A stretch of 64,000 nucleotides of DNA from Epiperipatus broadwayi (Eukaryota > Onychophora > Udeonychophora > Euonychophora > Peripatidae): NCBI GenBank assembly GCA_028023455.1, contig JAQFVV010006473.1:794702-858701 (forward strand), in the 5' to 3' direction. Each line of letters starts with the position of its first letter. Position 1 is the stretch's first letter. Below are positions 11,191 to 25,800 of this stretch, piece after piece. The position numbers and the translations under genes were made by a program. The notes beneath the pieces were generated by a model that was not told where the DNA came from, did not search any database, and saw only the letters and a list, made by a program, of their open reading frames with translations.

Positions 11191-11540
11191 AAGAAACTAG
11201 ATCTAAATACTAACTCTAAAATCAGAATTTATCAAACATGTTTCTATGAGTTTGAAAGCATGAATTTAAATTTATTAGACATGTAATGTCTTTAAAACCA
11301 GCCTAACAAACTAGATAGCTATATGGGTCTGAAAACAGTTCAGTTTCACCATATAGTAAAAGCCTCTGCAATATATAGCATAACAAAAACCTTCAAGGGT
11401 ACATTTACATTAATCAAAACAAGTTATAAATTTCATAACTTGCTTTAAGCTTGCATTTTATGATCTATAGATGGAGCTTTACCAATAGCTCCTAACAAGC
11501 TTTGTTTACATAAATGCCAAAAAAGATAGAATTCAAAATC

Positions 11541-11607
11541 TCTCTCTCTCTTTATATATATATATATATATATATATAATAGATATATATATATATATAT
11601 ATATATA
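11541..11607. repeat. (CT)n(TA)n microsatellite
   Basis: A short CT run followed by two TA runs closes the right side of the hammerhead array. Confidence 0.9.
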
Positions 11608-13422
11608 TTGTACCCTGCCAATATGACAATGACTCCTAAATGATATGACAAGTCCCTACATTAGGCTATCCTATGATTTTATCTATGTATCATTTAAGAC
11701 TCTTATCATTTTCTCAATTATTTTTGGTCAATATGTGAGATTCTTCTATCCTATCAATAAGATTGCATACCCTTTAACATTAAATAAATACTAAAGTATT
11801 TATCCAATGGCATTAAAATATGTAGACATTCCTCCTTATTTAGTATCTACATATTCTCATGACTAACACTCATGATTAAATGACTATAATAAAACATCTA
11901 TAATTATTAATTTTCACTTAACTAATGAAGAAATTATCATGTTATTGCATGTTGAATGTTATTCTTATTACTTCTATAGGATTGTAATTAGCAATAATCA
12001 TAATAATAATTTTATAGTAAAGAGATCTTAGGATAATCATTGATTTTTAATTAGTTATTTAATCCACCTATAAAATATCAAGAGGGATTTTACTGAACCC
12101 CTATAGGCAGTGTCACTTAAAAAAAGTCTTATAATTTGAATTTATAATTAAAATTGTACTATTTTATATTTAAGTTCCCTAATACTTACTCCTAAACTAA
12201 TATTATAATCTAAATTGTAATTATATGTGATACTTTCAATAATAAATAATTCATAATTTAATTTTTGATAAATAAACATACTTTAATAATTTGAAATATT
12301 ATCAATGGCTTATGTGATCAAGGCAGCTTCCAGTAAGTTAAAATCTCTTTTAAGAAATGTGTGCTTAATTGATTATTATATTGTTTTAAATTGGATTAGT
12401 TTCTTATTTCCATCTCAAATTGTACACTTTGAGTTCATGTGATATAGTGACAATGATTCTCACAAAAGAAATGCAACATTTAATACTGAAGTTTACTTTC
12501 AAAACAACAACTTTAATCATATTATTTGCAAGATATTATAATATATATTTTAACCAACAAATAATTTAAAATAACAATAATAATAATAAAGTTATATACC
12601 AATATAATATAACACTATATAAACAAGAGAAAAGTTCCCATTCACTTTTTTACATTTTAAATACTCACAATAAAAAAATATTACCTTTTCATGTAATATG
12701 GTGCTGTTGTAATGTTTACTTTTACATATTTTTTTTTATATTACAAATCAGGTGTTTCGCTTAGATTATCATTCTTCTTCTTTTTACCATTATCAACCTT
12801 TATATTTTAGGTGTTGAATTCAATAGAATAATCTTATTATAATAAAGTGAAATGTCTCTTTTTGTGTACTTTTAGATACCATGATATTTATCCTTTGATC
12901 TTTATTTATTTTATTATTTTTTAAGAAGACATTACAATAATAATTATAAAATCATCAATTAGTTTTTTGATTTCAAACTTCATCTTCCTATAGTTTTATT
13001 TTCAACCTATATACTAAATTATAATCAATAAGTATTTTAAGTTGTGTACTATGAAATCTGAATCCCTGTATCTTCCTGCAATAATTTTCATCTATAATTT
13101 ATGAAATTCAGCTAAATATTAATAGAACACCCTTTGGTGTATTCGAAATAAACTACCTATCTCTGCTTTATGTAATAACTTAATTACTACTTTCATATTT
13201 CTAACTTATATTAGTTTGATATCATTCTTATAACTAATTGTTTCTACAAATTACAAACTAAAATTACTTATAATTCTGTAAAACTATATTAAATTGTTCA
13301 TCGTAAAACATAAGATCAAATTTAAAATATCATTGTTCTTTCATTTTTAATATTGTATATTTAAACACCAACCTATAGCCTCTTCATTATATATATATAT
13401 ATATATATATATGAATATATAT

Positions 13423-13459
<37 letters not shown>

Positions 13460-15713
13460 AACTAATTTTATGATACATTTCATTAAATCATTATTCATAT
13501 GTACTGATTTTAATTATATAACAATATTTGATAAAAACATAACTTTTAAAATAAATAATGACATAGATGACCGAATTAAATCAATTATTGATTTCACTAT
13601 CTATTGATCTACCCCCCCTATTGTAATAAAAATTATATTTAAAGTATAGAATATATATACAAATATGATGTTACAAGCTTTTTTTTCTCTTTAAATATAA
13701 GTTCCTAAACAAACAATCAAACAAAAAAAAAACTAACTTTTAGTGGCATTACAATCATTACGCAGGATTCCGACTGGTTGCACATCAATATTATTATCAT
13801 TTTTGTTTTAAACACCCTCATTTAAAACACTCTACTAGTTGCATGTTAATATTATAATTATTTTTGCTCCATTTGTTCTCATCCAAAGATTTTTGTAATT
13901 ATCAAAATTTATACAGCATCTTGTTATTGACAATGTAGCAGTTTTTATTTTACTTTACTAGTTAAATATTATCTGCAACTTGTCGTATACATTTGATTTA
14001 AATACTCCTTGCACTAATATTCTAATGCGTCCTTACTTATTTTGGTTAATATTATTATTAAGAAAAAACATTTTCCATTTTCATTTTAACATTAGAATAA
14101 TATTATCTTCCACATATGTTTATATTTCATAGTGCACTAAGGTTTATTTATCTGTTATTCAACAATTTGTTGTCCATACATATTTATTTTTTATTAAATA
14201 TTTTCTGATATGATTTTACTCTTTTACATTTTTTTTTTCAGATGATAGATAATGTTTTCATTCATGGTAACAAATAGCTGTTATTTAGTACACATATAAA
14301 CACAATCATCATTTAACCTATATGATGCTCAATATAATTTTTTTAACTTTAAATGAAAGTAATATTAAAATTAGTATCACTCACTTTTAACCATTTCTTC
14401 AATTAAAATTTTATTCAAACATGCTTTAAGATTTATCTTTGAATTCACACCTAGTTCTGTTATTATCTATTACTACTTTAGTTCTAGATAATTTTAAAAC
14501 TACATACTTATCTCTGTCAGAAATTATTTGCCTTTTATTTATCCCTAGCTGATAACTTAATTGTGTCTAATTATTTTGACTCATTTGACACATGAATACT
14601 TTAACTAGTTTAGAAATTAAATCCAGTGTATATTCCCAACATTTTCCTTTAGTAAGTTTCTTCCTTGGTCACAATTTGGGATATATATATATACAATTTT
14701 CCTCTTCATTTTATATCATTTTCTCCACATAATAAATTACAAGAAATTTTCAAGAAATATTAATTGTTGAGTTAACTGTAGAGATCAATTTAATTTACTC
14801 TTGCATTTTAATGAAGTTTTATAACCTGTATCATTTAAATTATTACATAGACAATATTCATTACTTCTTTTTTTTTCAAAATAATATTTAAGTAATTTTT
14901 TTTGCAAACTTTTAAGATAACAACAACAACAAAAAGACAATATGTTACTTGTTCCTCGATCTGTAATTTTTTTTCCAATTTAATATTTCCTCAATTTTTC
15001 TTAATGATTGTCTGCAGGCTGTTTATTGATTAATTTTTCCCACTTCATTGATTCTCTATTTAATGAGTTGATAGTATTTGATATATATTTAAACAAATAT
15101 TTTTGGTTTTAAAATATTTCTCAATAAAAATAATACCTTTTAGAAATTGAATAAAATATAATTTACTTTCTTGTCTTAGAGCATCTTGGTTTTATTTTTA
15201 TACAAACTAGATTCAATATTACTTTTACAATTTTTTTTAATCACCAAATTCATAGAATAAATATCAATCATTCATTTGTAAACATAACTTAAGATTTAAC
15301 TGAAAATAATAATTGCTTTTATAACATTAGACACAGGCATACAATAATTATCTATCTATATAATGCATATTTATTTAGAATATTAGATTTGAACTTTAAT
15401 ATAATTTTAAATGCTATCAAATGTTTATTTATTTGTAATTATAATAAATTTATAGTTTATTTTATTTTTTATGTACATTTTTAACCAACTATTTTACCCA
15501 GTATTTGTATACTTTATACAACTTTAAATTGACTAAACCTAAGTTCAAATCTTATGATAACTAAAATTACAATTATTTTTCCTAGCTTAATAAATACCTA
15601 TCTTTTTGATTGAATAAAATTTAAAATTATAGATCTCAGAATTCTATTTCCAGTTTGTTTTATGATGGGATGTACCAATAAAAAGGATACAATACACACA
15701 CACACACACACAT

Positions 15714-15749
<36 letters not shown>

Positions 15750-16806
15750 TTTAATTATGTCTAATATATATATATATATATATATATATTAGACATAATT
15801 AAAATGTTTATACTTGGACCATATAAATGAAGACAGGCATGCCAAACTATAACTTTTCAATTCAGGCCAGATTACAACTTCTTACATAAATTATTATAAT
15901 TTTTAGTACTTTCCAATGTTAAATTATTACAATTAGAAATACAAGTATTTTTTGTAGACATACTTTGATGCCACCCCCATTATATAAATATGTCCATAAC
16001 TATTACTAATCACTTATTAGACTAAAAATGTCAGAAAAATATATCGTTGAATAAAATATTTAACCATACTTGAAAAAAATACTACAATAAAAAAAGAGAA
16101 ATTAATTTAAGTTTATAGTACCATGTAGTTATTTTTAACAACTTATATATTGTAGCATCTTGATCTAGATTTAAAGCTAGAATTTAGATTTAAAGTCAGA
16201 ATGATTATGTTCCTAAATAATTTTTTTGTTAGCTTACTATATTTTTTAATTGTTTTTAAAGGATCAATAGTTTACAATATTAATAAATAGTTATTGATAA
16301 TCCATCATATTATAAGATAATATTCATGAATTTTTAATTTTAATTTTTCTTAACAGATAGTATTGTAATAAAAATAATTATTTATTATTAGAAAGATTGA
16401 ATAGATTGAAGTATATATTGATATATTTGTTTATGAGTATTTTAATTTTATTTGACTGCACACATTTAACAAATAATACATGAACATAAGTAAATATAAA
16501 ATAGTAAGTGCATTGTGTTAATACAATTAAAATAATTTTAAATTGTACATACTTTAAAATATTGTCTGGGGATGGGGACAATCTAAGATAAAGATGATTT
16601 GAATGCCTTCTCTTGTAGTAGCATTTATCATAATAAAAAAAAAAGCTTGTTTAGAGCGTTAGAATGCTCTTAAGTTTACATATTGGTAATTGCAACCTAT
16701 ATATAAGTCATGTGACATCTGACTTTTTATTATTACTATTACAATTATATATAATTATATTAATAAGTATTTTAAAAATTATAGAATATAGTTGATTGAA
16801 TAAATA
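11608..16806. other. AT-rich, no gene seen
   Basis: About 5 kb without a credible frame, RNA gene or transposon. It holds a compound AT repeat (about 13388-13455) and the AC/AT hairpin listed separately. Poly-T and poly-A runs are frequent. Confidence 0.6.
15692..15806. repeat. (AC)n(AT)n with hairpin-forming inverted repeat
   Basis: An AC run passes into AT. Around it, ATTTTAATTATGTCTA (about 15748-15763) and its exact complement TAGACATAATTAAAAT (about 15789-15804) enclose a second AT run. This is a 16-bp-arm perfect inverted repeat with a TA loop, possibly a MITE tip or another collapsed head-to-head end. Confidence 0.8.
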
Positions 16807-17008
16807 GGCAAAACACTTCATACTGTAGTCCCACTCAGTGCTATCCAGAGTAATTAATGGATGCAAGAAGGTTTGTTCATAAAATTTATATCTAGAGCCT
16901 ACTCATCCAATATCCTCACTAGATAAAAAATTTATGCACAAACGTTCTTATAATCATTGATTACTCTGGCTTGCACTGAGTTGGCACTAATGTATGGAGA
17001 GTTTTGCC
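16807..17008. repeat. Head-to-head dimer of PLE family-3 3' tails
   Basis: The left arm is 16807-16894 and the right arm 16920-17008. GGCAAAAC at the left end pairs with GTTTTGCC at the right, and blocks such as AGAGTAAT/ATTACTCT and GTGC/GCAC pair within. The right arm ends ATGTATGGAGAGTTTTGCC, and the same string occurs at about 60925-60943 downstream of the family-3 PLE pseudogene, followed in both places by a TGATCATGT block. So this is a pair of very short, 5'-truncated 3' ends of that family in inverted orientation. Confidence 0.7.
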
Positions 17009-19860
17009 CATTTTAACTGTTTGAGCAAGCATAAGAAATAATGATCATGTGATGTTTAGTGATTATATTGAATACATAAAGCTAAAGGTAATTTTATGTT
17101 TATTTGAATTATAATTTAAAAGATGTATTGTAATTTGCAAATTTATTATATTATTATTTATTATTTTACAAACTGTTTATTAAAAAAATAAGAGATGTTT
17201 TTAATTCATAAACACTGAAATATTTTAATGAACTTTTTATTGAGTGAATTTTAAATTTTTATAACAGAGACTGTAGCAATGGGTTATTTTTGAGTAAAAA
17301 CATAGTAACAATATTCAAACTAATATCTTCAATGGTTCATCATTAGGAAAGGGGTATATAAAGCCCATAATTTTAGATCAAATGATCTCTCTTAATCTGC
17401 TTTTTTAATAAGTAAAATCAATGTGTTTTTTTTTTATAAAAAATCATTGTTGGATTGTACTATAATAATGAACAACTAAGTAAAAGAAAAATGTTTGCTC
17501 TTAAAGACATTGTCTTTTGAGAAATCTGGACACATCTTGAAATAAATTCACTTCAATGTGCAACACATTATAATGCATCAATGCTATAAAATAATTAAAA
17601 GGATACAAAATGAAATGCATTATAGATTAAATTTATGCAAAAGTTAAATAGTGCTAATTTGTATAAAATGGAAACATTAATGTTACTAGGGTTTTACTAC
17701 AGAATGTTATTTAAAAATGCACACTTCATTTAATTGGATAAAATTTTATTTTTAAACAATGTCAGTGGAATATATAGATAATCGTCAAATATGATATTTA
17801 CTTATTTAATTGATCTTTGTATTATATATGGATTAATAAGAATTCTCAGGACTTATAAACTACAATTTCTTATATTTTTTATTGTTATATTTATATATTA
17901 ATAAAAATGTTTTAACTGAATAATCAGTTAAAGGAATACTCAACAATTCTTCAAAAAGTTAATCAAGTCATATGTTTTCATTATATATTTGTATAATATG
18001 TGTGTTTATCTATATTACATAAAAATAAACTAATAAAAAAAATTAAATAATTCTAAAATAAAAATTGAATATCTTTTTAATTTTAATTTGTATATAAAAT
18101 TTTTAAGTACCTTAGTTTCATTATTTGTATATATTTGAAAATCAATAGATTTTAAACATAATTAATAATGAATTATATATAGGACAATGTATAATATTCA
18201 TATATCTTGGTGAAAGTATAATTTTGCATTTAAATTTATCATCTTACATTTATGATTAAAATATTAAGAAACAAACTAAAAACAATTTTTTAAAAAATAT
18301 ATATTTTGAAGGTTTATTTGTTATTGCTTATGCACATAAAAAATTTTCTTTTTGGTTTATTATTTGTCATTCTTCACATCATTTGATAGATATATAAATA
18401 AAAAAATTAGACAACACATGCCTTTGTACCATTAATAAGTAACTCATAATCCAATATTTTAATCAAAATTATTTCATCCATTTATTAACTTATATACTGT
18501 TGTTTATTTATTATATGTTTTTATTTTAATAAATTTTAATTTATAAATTAAACTTGAATCTCATAATTATTCATAGTTTATCGATCATAGTGTATCTTAA
18601 TATCATCTTAAAGAGTCTCTACATAATTTTATTTTTATATTAAATATTCAGCTACCCAAATATTAAACAAATATTTATATATTTTAATAATTTATTATAT
18701 TATTTTAGTAGCTTAGTAGTTTTCTCATTTACATTTTATTTAGCACAATGAATAAATAATTAAGAAAGTTAAGCTAGTGTCTTAATAAACATTAATTGGT
18801 TAAGTTATTATATTTATTTATTCTAAATTGATAAATAGACACTCAACAATATTTGTATTTTCATAATTTATATTATTTAATTATTTCTAGTACAATTTGC
18901 CATTTTAATTAAAGTATAAGAAAAATATTAATTAAATTATATATTTATTTTATACTGTCACAAAATTAGTATTTAAATGTGATAGGTTATTTACCTAGTA
19001 ATAATACATTAGTTCGTATTTATATCATTACACTATATACATATATAGGCTTTAATTAAGTTTAACCTATCAAAAATGCTATTTTGATACAATCTCTTGG
19101 GTTTTTTATTCTCATTTTTACATTTTTTTTCCAATTGTATTTTTAATGAAATACAAAATCTTATTTTATATCAAATCTTTATGTTGGTGATAATTTTTTT
19201 AAAATCCCAAATTTGAAAATAAAAGTAATTTTAATAATAAAATTGTTTTTTTTTAAATAAAAAAAAAATTAATACTAATAAAGTAATCATAACAATGAAT
19301 TTTACTACAACTTTTAATTTAAAAATGTATTTAATAGAATATTTAAGTTTTAAATAAATTACATTAAAAGCATATGTGCAATTAACAAAATTATTTTAAA
19401 AATGAATAAAAATCATCTCAATTAAAAAATAATAAAAAAACAAAAATAAATTTATTAACAAAGCGATCAATATTTCTGATACAGTAATTTTATCCTAAAA
19501 ATCAAATGTTATCAAACAAAATTTAGATGTAAACTTAACAAACTTATGATATAAACATTTAATAATTTTATAAATATGAATTTGTAAACATATAAAGAAT
19601 TTTCTCTTTTCAACATCAGCACCAAAGTATGATAGTTATTTTTCTCTTTCTTGATATTTTGATTATAACTGTTATTTAGATATGATAATTATAACTAAAA
19701 TCTTAATAGTTAGTTTTCAACTGTGAAATTTACTAAAAATCTAAATTTTCATTGAAAGATTTTAATTAAATGTATTTTTGTTACTGAATGATCATATTGC
19801 AGATTACAGCACCATGAAATTGAAGCTTCAGGTTGAAGTGTATATTTGGGTTAGGAATGA
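17009..19860. other. AT-rich, no gene seen
   Basis: Extremely AT-rich with no frame, RNA gene or repeat that I can support beyond homopolymer runs. Confidence 0.6.
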
Positions 19861-20879
19861 TTTAATAATCTTGCATAGAAAATAATAAGTAAAAACTTTT
19901 AATATATTGGGGTGGATCCACATGTAAGTATTAAGCATTAGCATATGAAACAAACAACCTTTACATGGAGAACAAATTTCAACTTGATGAACCCGTTTAA
20001 ACAGGAAATTATAAAATTGCACAATAAAATTATTAACAAAAACACCAATAGTGTTAACAGATATGAAGCACCCCAAAATCCAGATATACTCTCTAAAAAG
20101 TGGCATTCTTTCCACCTAAGGCACATAATAAAATTAACTGAACTATATCAAAACCAAAAATGAATATTTTTTATAAATTAATTAAAGACAATTAATTGTA
20201 CTTTAGGAGATTCATCATTTTTCTAATAATGAATATTCTTTTAAATTTTCTGGGTTTATATTTATATTGATAAGATGCATTGTAAATATGATATGGGTAC
20301 TTTTGTTTCAAACTATTTTGTAAAAGCAAACAACTTTCATAGAATATAGTTCGAATGATATAATTTCAATTTGAATACATAATTTTTATGTTTTCAATTT
20401 TTATAAATTTCCCAGGGTAAACCAAACCTATACTTCTCTTCTAGATCTTTCTTCATATTTTGTAGATATAGAAGATTTCAATTCTTATAATAGACTTTTG
20501 GAGATATGTAAATGAGGATTAGGCACATTTTCAACTTATAGAATGATTAGATTTAAACATCATAGAGTTTTTTTACAATGTCAATCAAGAAAATGTTTTC
20601 TGTTGAGGCATATGGGGATCATGTTTTGTTTTAATAAAAATAGTTTACCATTACATGATTATGTACTGATATTGAATCATTTCTCTTATAGAAAATGTAA
20701 ACCAAGTCTAATCATTTTTGAAATTCAAATTCCTGTAGTTGAAAATGATCCTGTTTTTAATGAAATTGAAGGGAAATTAACCAAAGTCATTTTACTGAAT
20801 ACATTGAAAAAAATATTAATATAATTTCTTCAATTCCGTTTTGTTGTTTAACAAACTCAGAATAATAGTTGCAAAAATG
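19861..20879 (+). other. Possible 5' part of the decayed LINE
   Basis: Two short open frames (19945-20163 and 20543-20824) precede the LINE reverse transcriptase relic in the same orientation. I cannot identify an endonuclease motif in them. They may be the remains of its upstream region or unrelated chance frames. Confidence 0.25.
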
Positions 20880-22860
20880 TTCACCTCTCCTGAATATCAA
20901 GATCAATTTATACCAAGTTGGATGGAAAAAAACCAGTAGTGATCTTTATGAGCAATTCCTTTTTATCAGTTATTCAGAAATTATTGACAAAACATGAAAA
21001 ATTGCTAGATGATGCCAAAAACAAAAGTAGAGATCATAATAAATCACATAGAAGAATTTTTTTACAAAATGTAATCATCATGCTTTGTCATTGCTATGTA
21101 AACTTGTTGCACATGATTTCCAATCTTATAAGCCAGACTTTTAAACACAATACTGATAGAACAATAAATATCATTAGAGTAAAATTAGTAGCTTCTCTCT
21201 CATAATATTTCATTAATATTAATCTGATAGAACTTGTCAATATTGATAAACTTGAATATACTTAAGATTCTTTTAAATCAGAAAACACCCAGCAGTAGAC
21301 AGTATATTTCCAAGGGTCCTAACAAAATTAGTAAATAAAAATGAAAGCTTGTTTCAAAAAGCTATTCACTAACATAATTTATATGAAAACTATTCCAAAA
21401 AATTGACATAAAAGCAACACTACAAAAGCCTTAACATCAAATAAATCCAGAAATGATCTAAAATATTGTCACCCAAAATTCTTATTATACGTTCTTTTTA
21501 AATTTTTTGAAAGAATCACAGTAAAACAAATGTTACCAGTAGTTGAAAGTCATCTATCTATGGCACAGACTGGAGTAAAGACAGGGAAAAATTGCTATTG
21601 ACAAGCTTTGTCTTCAATAATTCACATTGAAAAAGCCTTTCAAAATAAGAATCTTTATTGGTTCAGCATCAGTTTGATGCTATTGGCAAGAATGATTTTT
21701 TTAAAAGTTTCCAAAATTTTTTAAATGCATAAAAAGTATTAATTTATTTTATAAAATATTCTCCAATAAAATTACAAATGACCCTAAATTATAATCACAA
21801 CAAATACAAAATTTTCAGAGCAGACTTCCTCAGGATTTGCTTATTTCACATATTTTATGTAATATATTCATCATTAATTTTTTTGAAACAGAATTCAGAA
21901 ATTTCATTTATGCTGATAATATTTCTTTGACATTTCAGAAGTCATTCTTTTTAAAAATGTATTGTAATGAAAAGAGAAGATTTATTTTTAATCCTATAAA
22001 GACAGTAAGGTCAAATTTTATTTAAACAGCAGGTATTATCTTCAAATCTTAATATAAACTTTTGAAGTACTGTACAGAAGCACAATTCTACACATGTTAC
22101 TTAGAAGTAACCTTAAAATATAGGTGCCTAACTTATTTTTTTTTATTTTACTAATACTAGATCAAAGTTAATTTTTAAGAATAACTTTTGGAGGGTTATA
22201 TAGCTGTGATGCAGATACTTTGATAACAGCATCTTAAATACTAGTATTTTCTTTTGGTAAACACTCTGCTCCAAAACTTTTGATAATCAATTAAATATTC
22301 TTATAAATAATATTAATGTTCAAGTACAAGTATATTGAAATATACGATACCTTAGATACTCAAATCTATTTTGGAATGACTTCATATTGCTTCATATTTT
22401 CCACAATCAGATGTCAGAAAAGGTGCCACTTCACAAAAAACTACTAGTAACTATCATGCGGGTCAAACTTGCCAATAATTCAAGATATAGCTCTATCAGC
22501 TAAAATTTGCCTCACATAAAGATTGACCTTTTGAATGGTTAACCAATGACTTACAGCTGAAAAAGTATGACATAAATAATGGAAATCATATTTTTTCAAA
22601 GAAAGTTCTCTTTCCAGATACAATAACTGAATGCGATTTTTTTAGATACAACGAAAATCTCATCAACAGATTCAAAACAATTCATAGTTATTGCTCTCAT
22701 CCGTTTATAAATGAAATTTATCAATCACTAATCTGTTTAAATCTGGAAATCACATAGTTAATGACTGTCAAATTTATGGCTATAGTGGCAGAATTGATTC
22801 TTACAAAAGCCATTGGTGATTTTATATCCTGGTTGGAATCTCCTCAGATTTCTTTATAAT
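20880..22860 (+). pseudogene. Decayed Jockey/I-type LINE reverse transcriptase
   Basis: RT landmarks appear in order across several frames. Near 20890 is an YQDQFIPSWME block (the family usually has YIPxWD). Near 21460-21540 is FLLYVLFKFFERI (the usual RPISLLxxxxKxFERI). At 21545-21640 is QTGVKTGKNCY then HIEKAFQ (the usual QAGFRxGRSCxDQ and HIExxFQ). At 21822-21840 is RLPQD (GLPQG). At 21905-21930 is FIYADN, the catalytic YADD with the second Asp lost. NPIKT follows near 21995. Further on, WLTNDLQ and poorly preserved tail sequence reach about 22860. Multiple frameshifts and stops make it inactive. Family assignment rests on the motif wording only, so Jockey versus a relative is open. Confidence 0.65.
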
Positions 22861-25800
22861 TTGAAAATATGTAAGTTGTTAAATAAATCTATACGTTAAA
22901 TAAAATATAAAAAAAGTAAAATAGATGGTGTCAAAAATGTAAATGTAGAATGTTTGATACTTGAAAATCAAATTGTAATTATATTCATATATTTGAGTAA
23001 GTATAATCTCATTTAAATTTCATATAGTAATACAAGTAAGATTATATGAATAGCAGGACAACAATTAAAAGAAGAAAAAAGTAGTAAGTTCTATCATAAA
23101 TAGAAAAACAAATCATAAATTGGCTATAAAAATTTTATTGTTTTACTTTCAGCTAGTGCGATTTAGTATTTATTTTAGCTACCACTATGGATGAAAAAAT
23201 GTTTCTTCTTTCTCTACCCTTGTAATATTAAAGATTCTACAATATATTTCATAATATTTCTAATTAATATAAAATATTTTTATGGCACACTATAATTTGA
23301 ATAATAGGTTCATTCTATCGACCTAAGCAATAAAGAATTTTGATAATTTATTAATTTTTTAATTAGGAATTGTTTCCAGTAAAACAAAACAAAACAAAAA
23401 AATCAAACAACGATTCTTGAGAGATGACTTTTTGATTAATTTATAAATACTTATATTTTTATTAATAAATTCACTGAAAGAAAGTCAAAAGTTTAAAGAA
23501 AAGCCATTATATACTTTTTCGTTTCGTATTTAGATTTAAAATTTAAGGTTTATGTCAAATCTTAGTTGTTTCCAAAATCAATAAAGTTGATTAATAAAGC
23601 ATAATACTTCTGCACTTTTGATCTTAGTAAAAAAATATATTTTAAATGTCTAAAAATTTAAAAATGTTCAAATTTTATAATATCAATAATATTATCACAG
23701 AATAGAATATTAAACTGCTTTTTATCCCAATATTTAAACCTAATTATAAATTGTATTTACATTTTAAAACAACGAAATATTTTAGGCATGAAAATGTTTT
23801 ATTTAGATTATTTTGTAAAGTTTGGTTATATAATTTCAAATTTCAAATTTGTAATTTTATTTTTCATTACTTCATTTAATATCAAAAATGATTATTCAGA
23901 ATCAATTAATTTAACATTTAATATACAATTAAAAGCATTTAAACTTCTCTTTTTATTCTCTAATTTGTATAAAAGTAGATATTATTTTGAATAATATTTA
24001 TATTTATGTATGTATTTTTGTAATATAAAATAAAATTCATTTTGTAATTTTAGCAATTATAAACACATCTTATTAACCTTCACATCATTCTCTCCTTCTT
24101 TCCGTATATACATTCATTTTAAAAATTCTAAATTTCAAACAAACATTCTTTGATTATAATAAACTTTCAATAAATGCATAACCGATTTACTAATCATTCT
24201 GTATTTTCTCAAACTTTCCATACGATTGAACACTTCACAAATTATGAAATTTTAACGGAACATTTTAGTTATAAATATAGGGTAGGTAAATATTAGTAAT
24301 AATAAAATTAAAAAAATAAATATAAAAGTTAAGAAAGCAAAACGAGCATGTATTTTCAAATTTTAAATTATATAAAACAAAACACATGAAAATGCAAAAT
24401 AAACTAAACCATACAGTATAGATATATTTATTGTAAAAACAATTTTATTTATATTAATTTTTTATTTAATATAATGGATTTAAGTGATGTTAAAAAACAA
24501 TGGATTGTTAAGGAGTGACAGAAGCAATGTAAAAAGTTATTAAACCTAAAATAAAAAAAAATTTTTTTAAAGATTGTAAAGTTTATCGTGAATTCCTGAA
24601 TTGTTGCAACTTAAAATTGAATAGTTGTATAAACTTAATATCAAAATATATGGATAAGTTAAAATTAATAATCATATATATATATATTGTCAATGACATC
24701 GATTTTTTAAAATTAATAATCATATATATATATATTGTCAATGACATCGATTTTTTAGGGTTTTTGAATTACAAATTTATTTGATATCAGGCATAAGATT
24801 AAAAAACAATTTTTATAGAGCATCATGTCTGTTATTATACGTTGATTTGTTTGCAATATAATATAAAAATCTTGCATAAGTAAAAGGAAGCAAAATAGGA
24901 ATAACTAGTTTTGACATATTGAAATATTCTGTTAAATGTTTATTTAACTTATTGCTAAATACTGTTTCGAATTTATTTTCTAGATAGATTTACTAATCAT
25001 GAGACACAAAACTCCTATATTAATTCTAGATATCCATTGCATTTTATTGTTATCATATATTTTAAACAAAAGCAATCAATAATGCATTCTTTAGAATGTT
25101 TTGTACATAATCTTTATAATATAAATTAGGTTAACATTTTTTTAAATACCATATTGAGCTTCATTGGTTAGATATTCAATTTACCAAATATGATTTATTT
25201 TACAATAGTAGATTCAATGCCAACACATTCATAAATCTGTAAACATATTGATTACTTATATAGTCATGCCTTTTAGATCTTATTGAGTATTAATATATAA
25301 AAAAATAGCTATGTTATACTTCCATAAAATATGGAAAAATAGCAGCATTTTATATACTTTATTTATTGGCAGTAGTTTAATTATTATGATAAATATAAAC
25401 GAAACTATTTCATAGCTATTTTGCTAATAACTGTCCAAGATAAATGCTGCTGAAGAGTTTTTATTATTGGATTATAAAATTCTTGAGATTTTTGAACATT
25501 GATGAGTAAAGAAAAATATTAATACTCTGCAGATATGCATTGAAAATAGTAAAACATTATGTAGATAAATCTTTTGAATTGACAAAAATAGCACAATCAT
25601 GAACATATTATAAATGTAAAATCTAAAAATAAGAGATTCTTGTTTTTATCTTTAATGGATTCAAATTAAAAACACCATTTTTAAATCTTGATATCTATTT
25701 TATGAAATCACCTATAAATTCTAAGCTATGTCATAAAAACTAAACAAAGCTGACATTGTTCATGTTCTTATATAATATGAGTTTTCATTTCAAATGTTTT

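Larger units (their letters stand above)
10637..11545 (-). mobile_element. Tandem hammerhead repeat, retrozyme-like
   Basis: There are three head-to-tail copies of one unit. Full units are 10637-11035 and 11036-11459, and a partial one is 11460 to about 11545. Each starts with the block GATGGAGCTTTACCAA on the plus strand. The units match closely over almost the whole length. Unit 2 carries about 25 bp (near 11330-11352) that unit 1 lacks. Each full unit holds one hammerhead-like motif read on the minus strand, with predicted cleavage sites 397 nt apart. The array lies between (AT)n tracts, and there is no coding capacity. Tandem units of a few hundred nt with type I hammerheads are the hallmark of metazoan retrozymes, which yield small circular RNAs. 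Both ribozymes have core changes, so this copy is probably dead. Confidence 0.72.
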
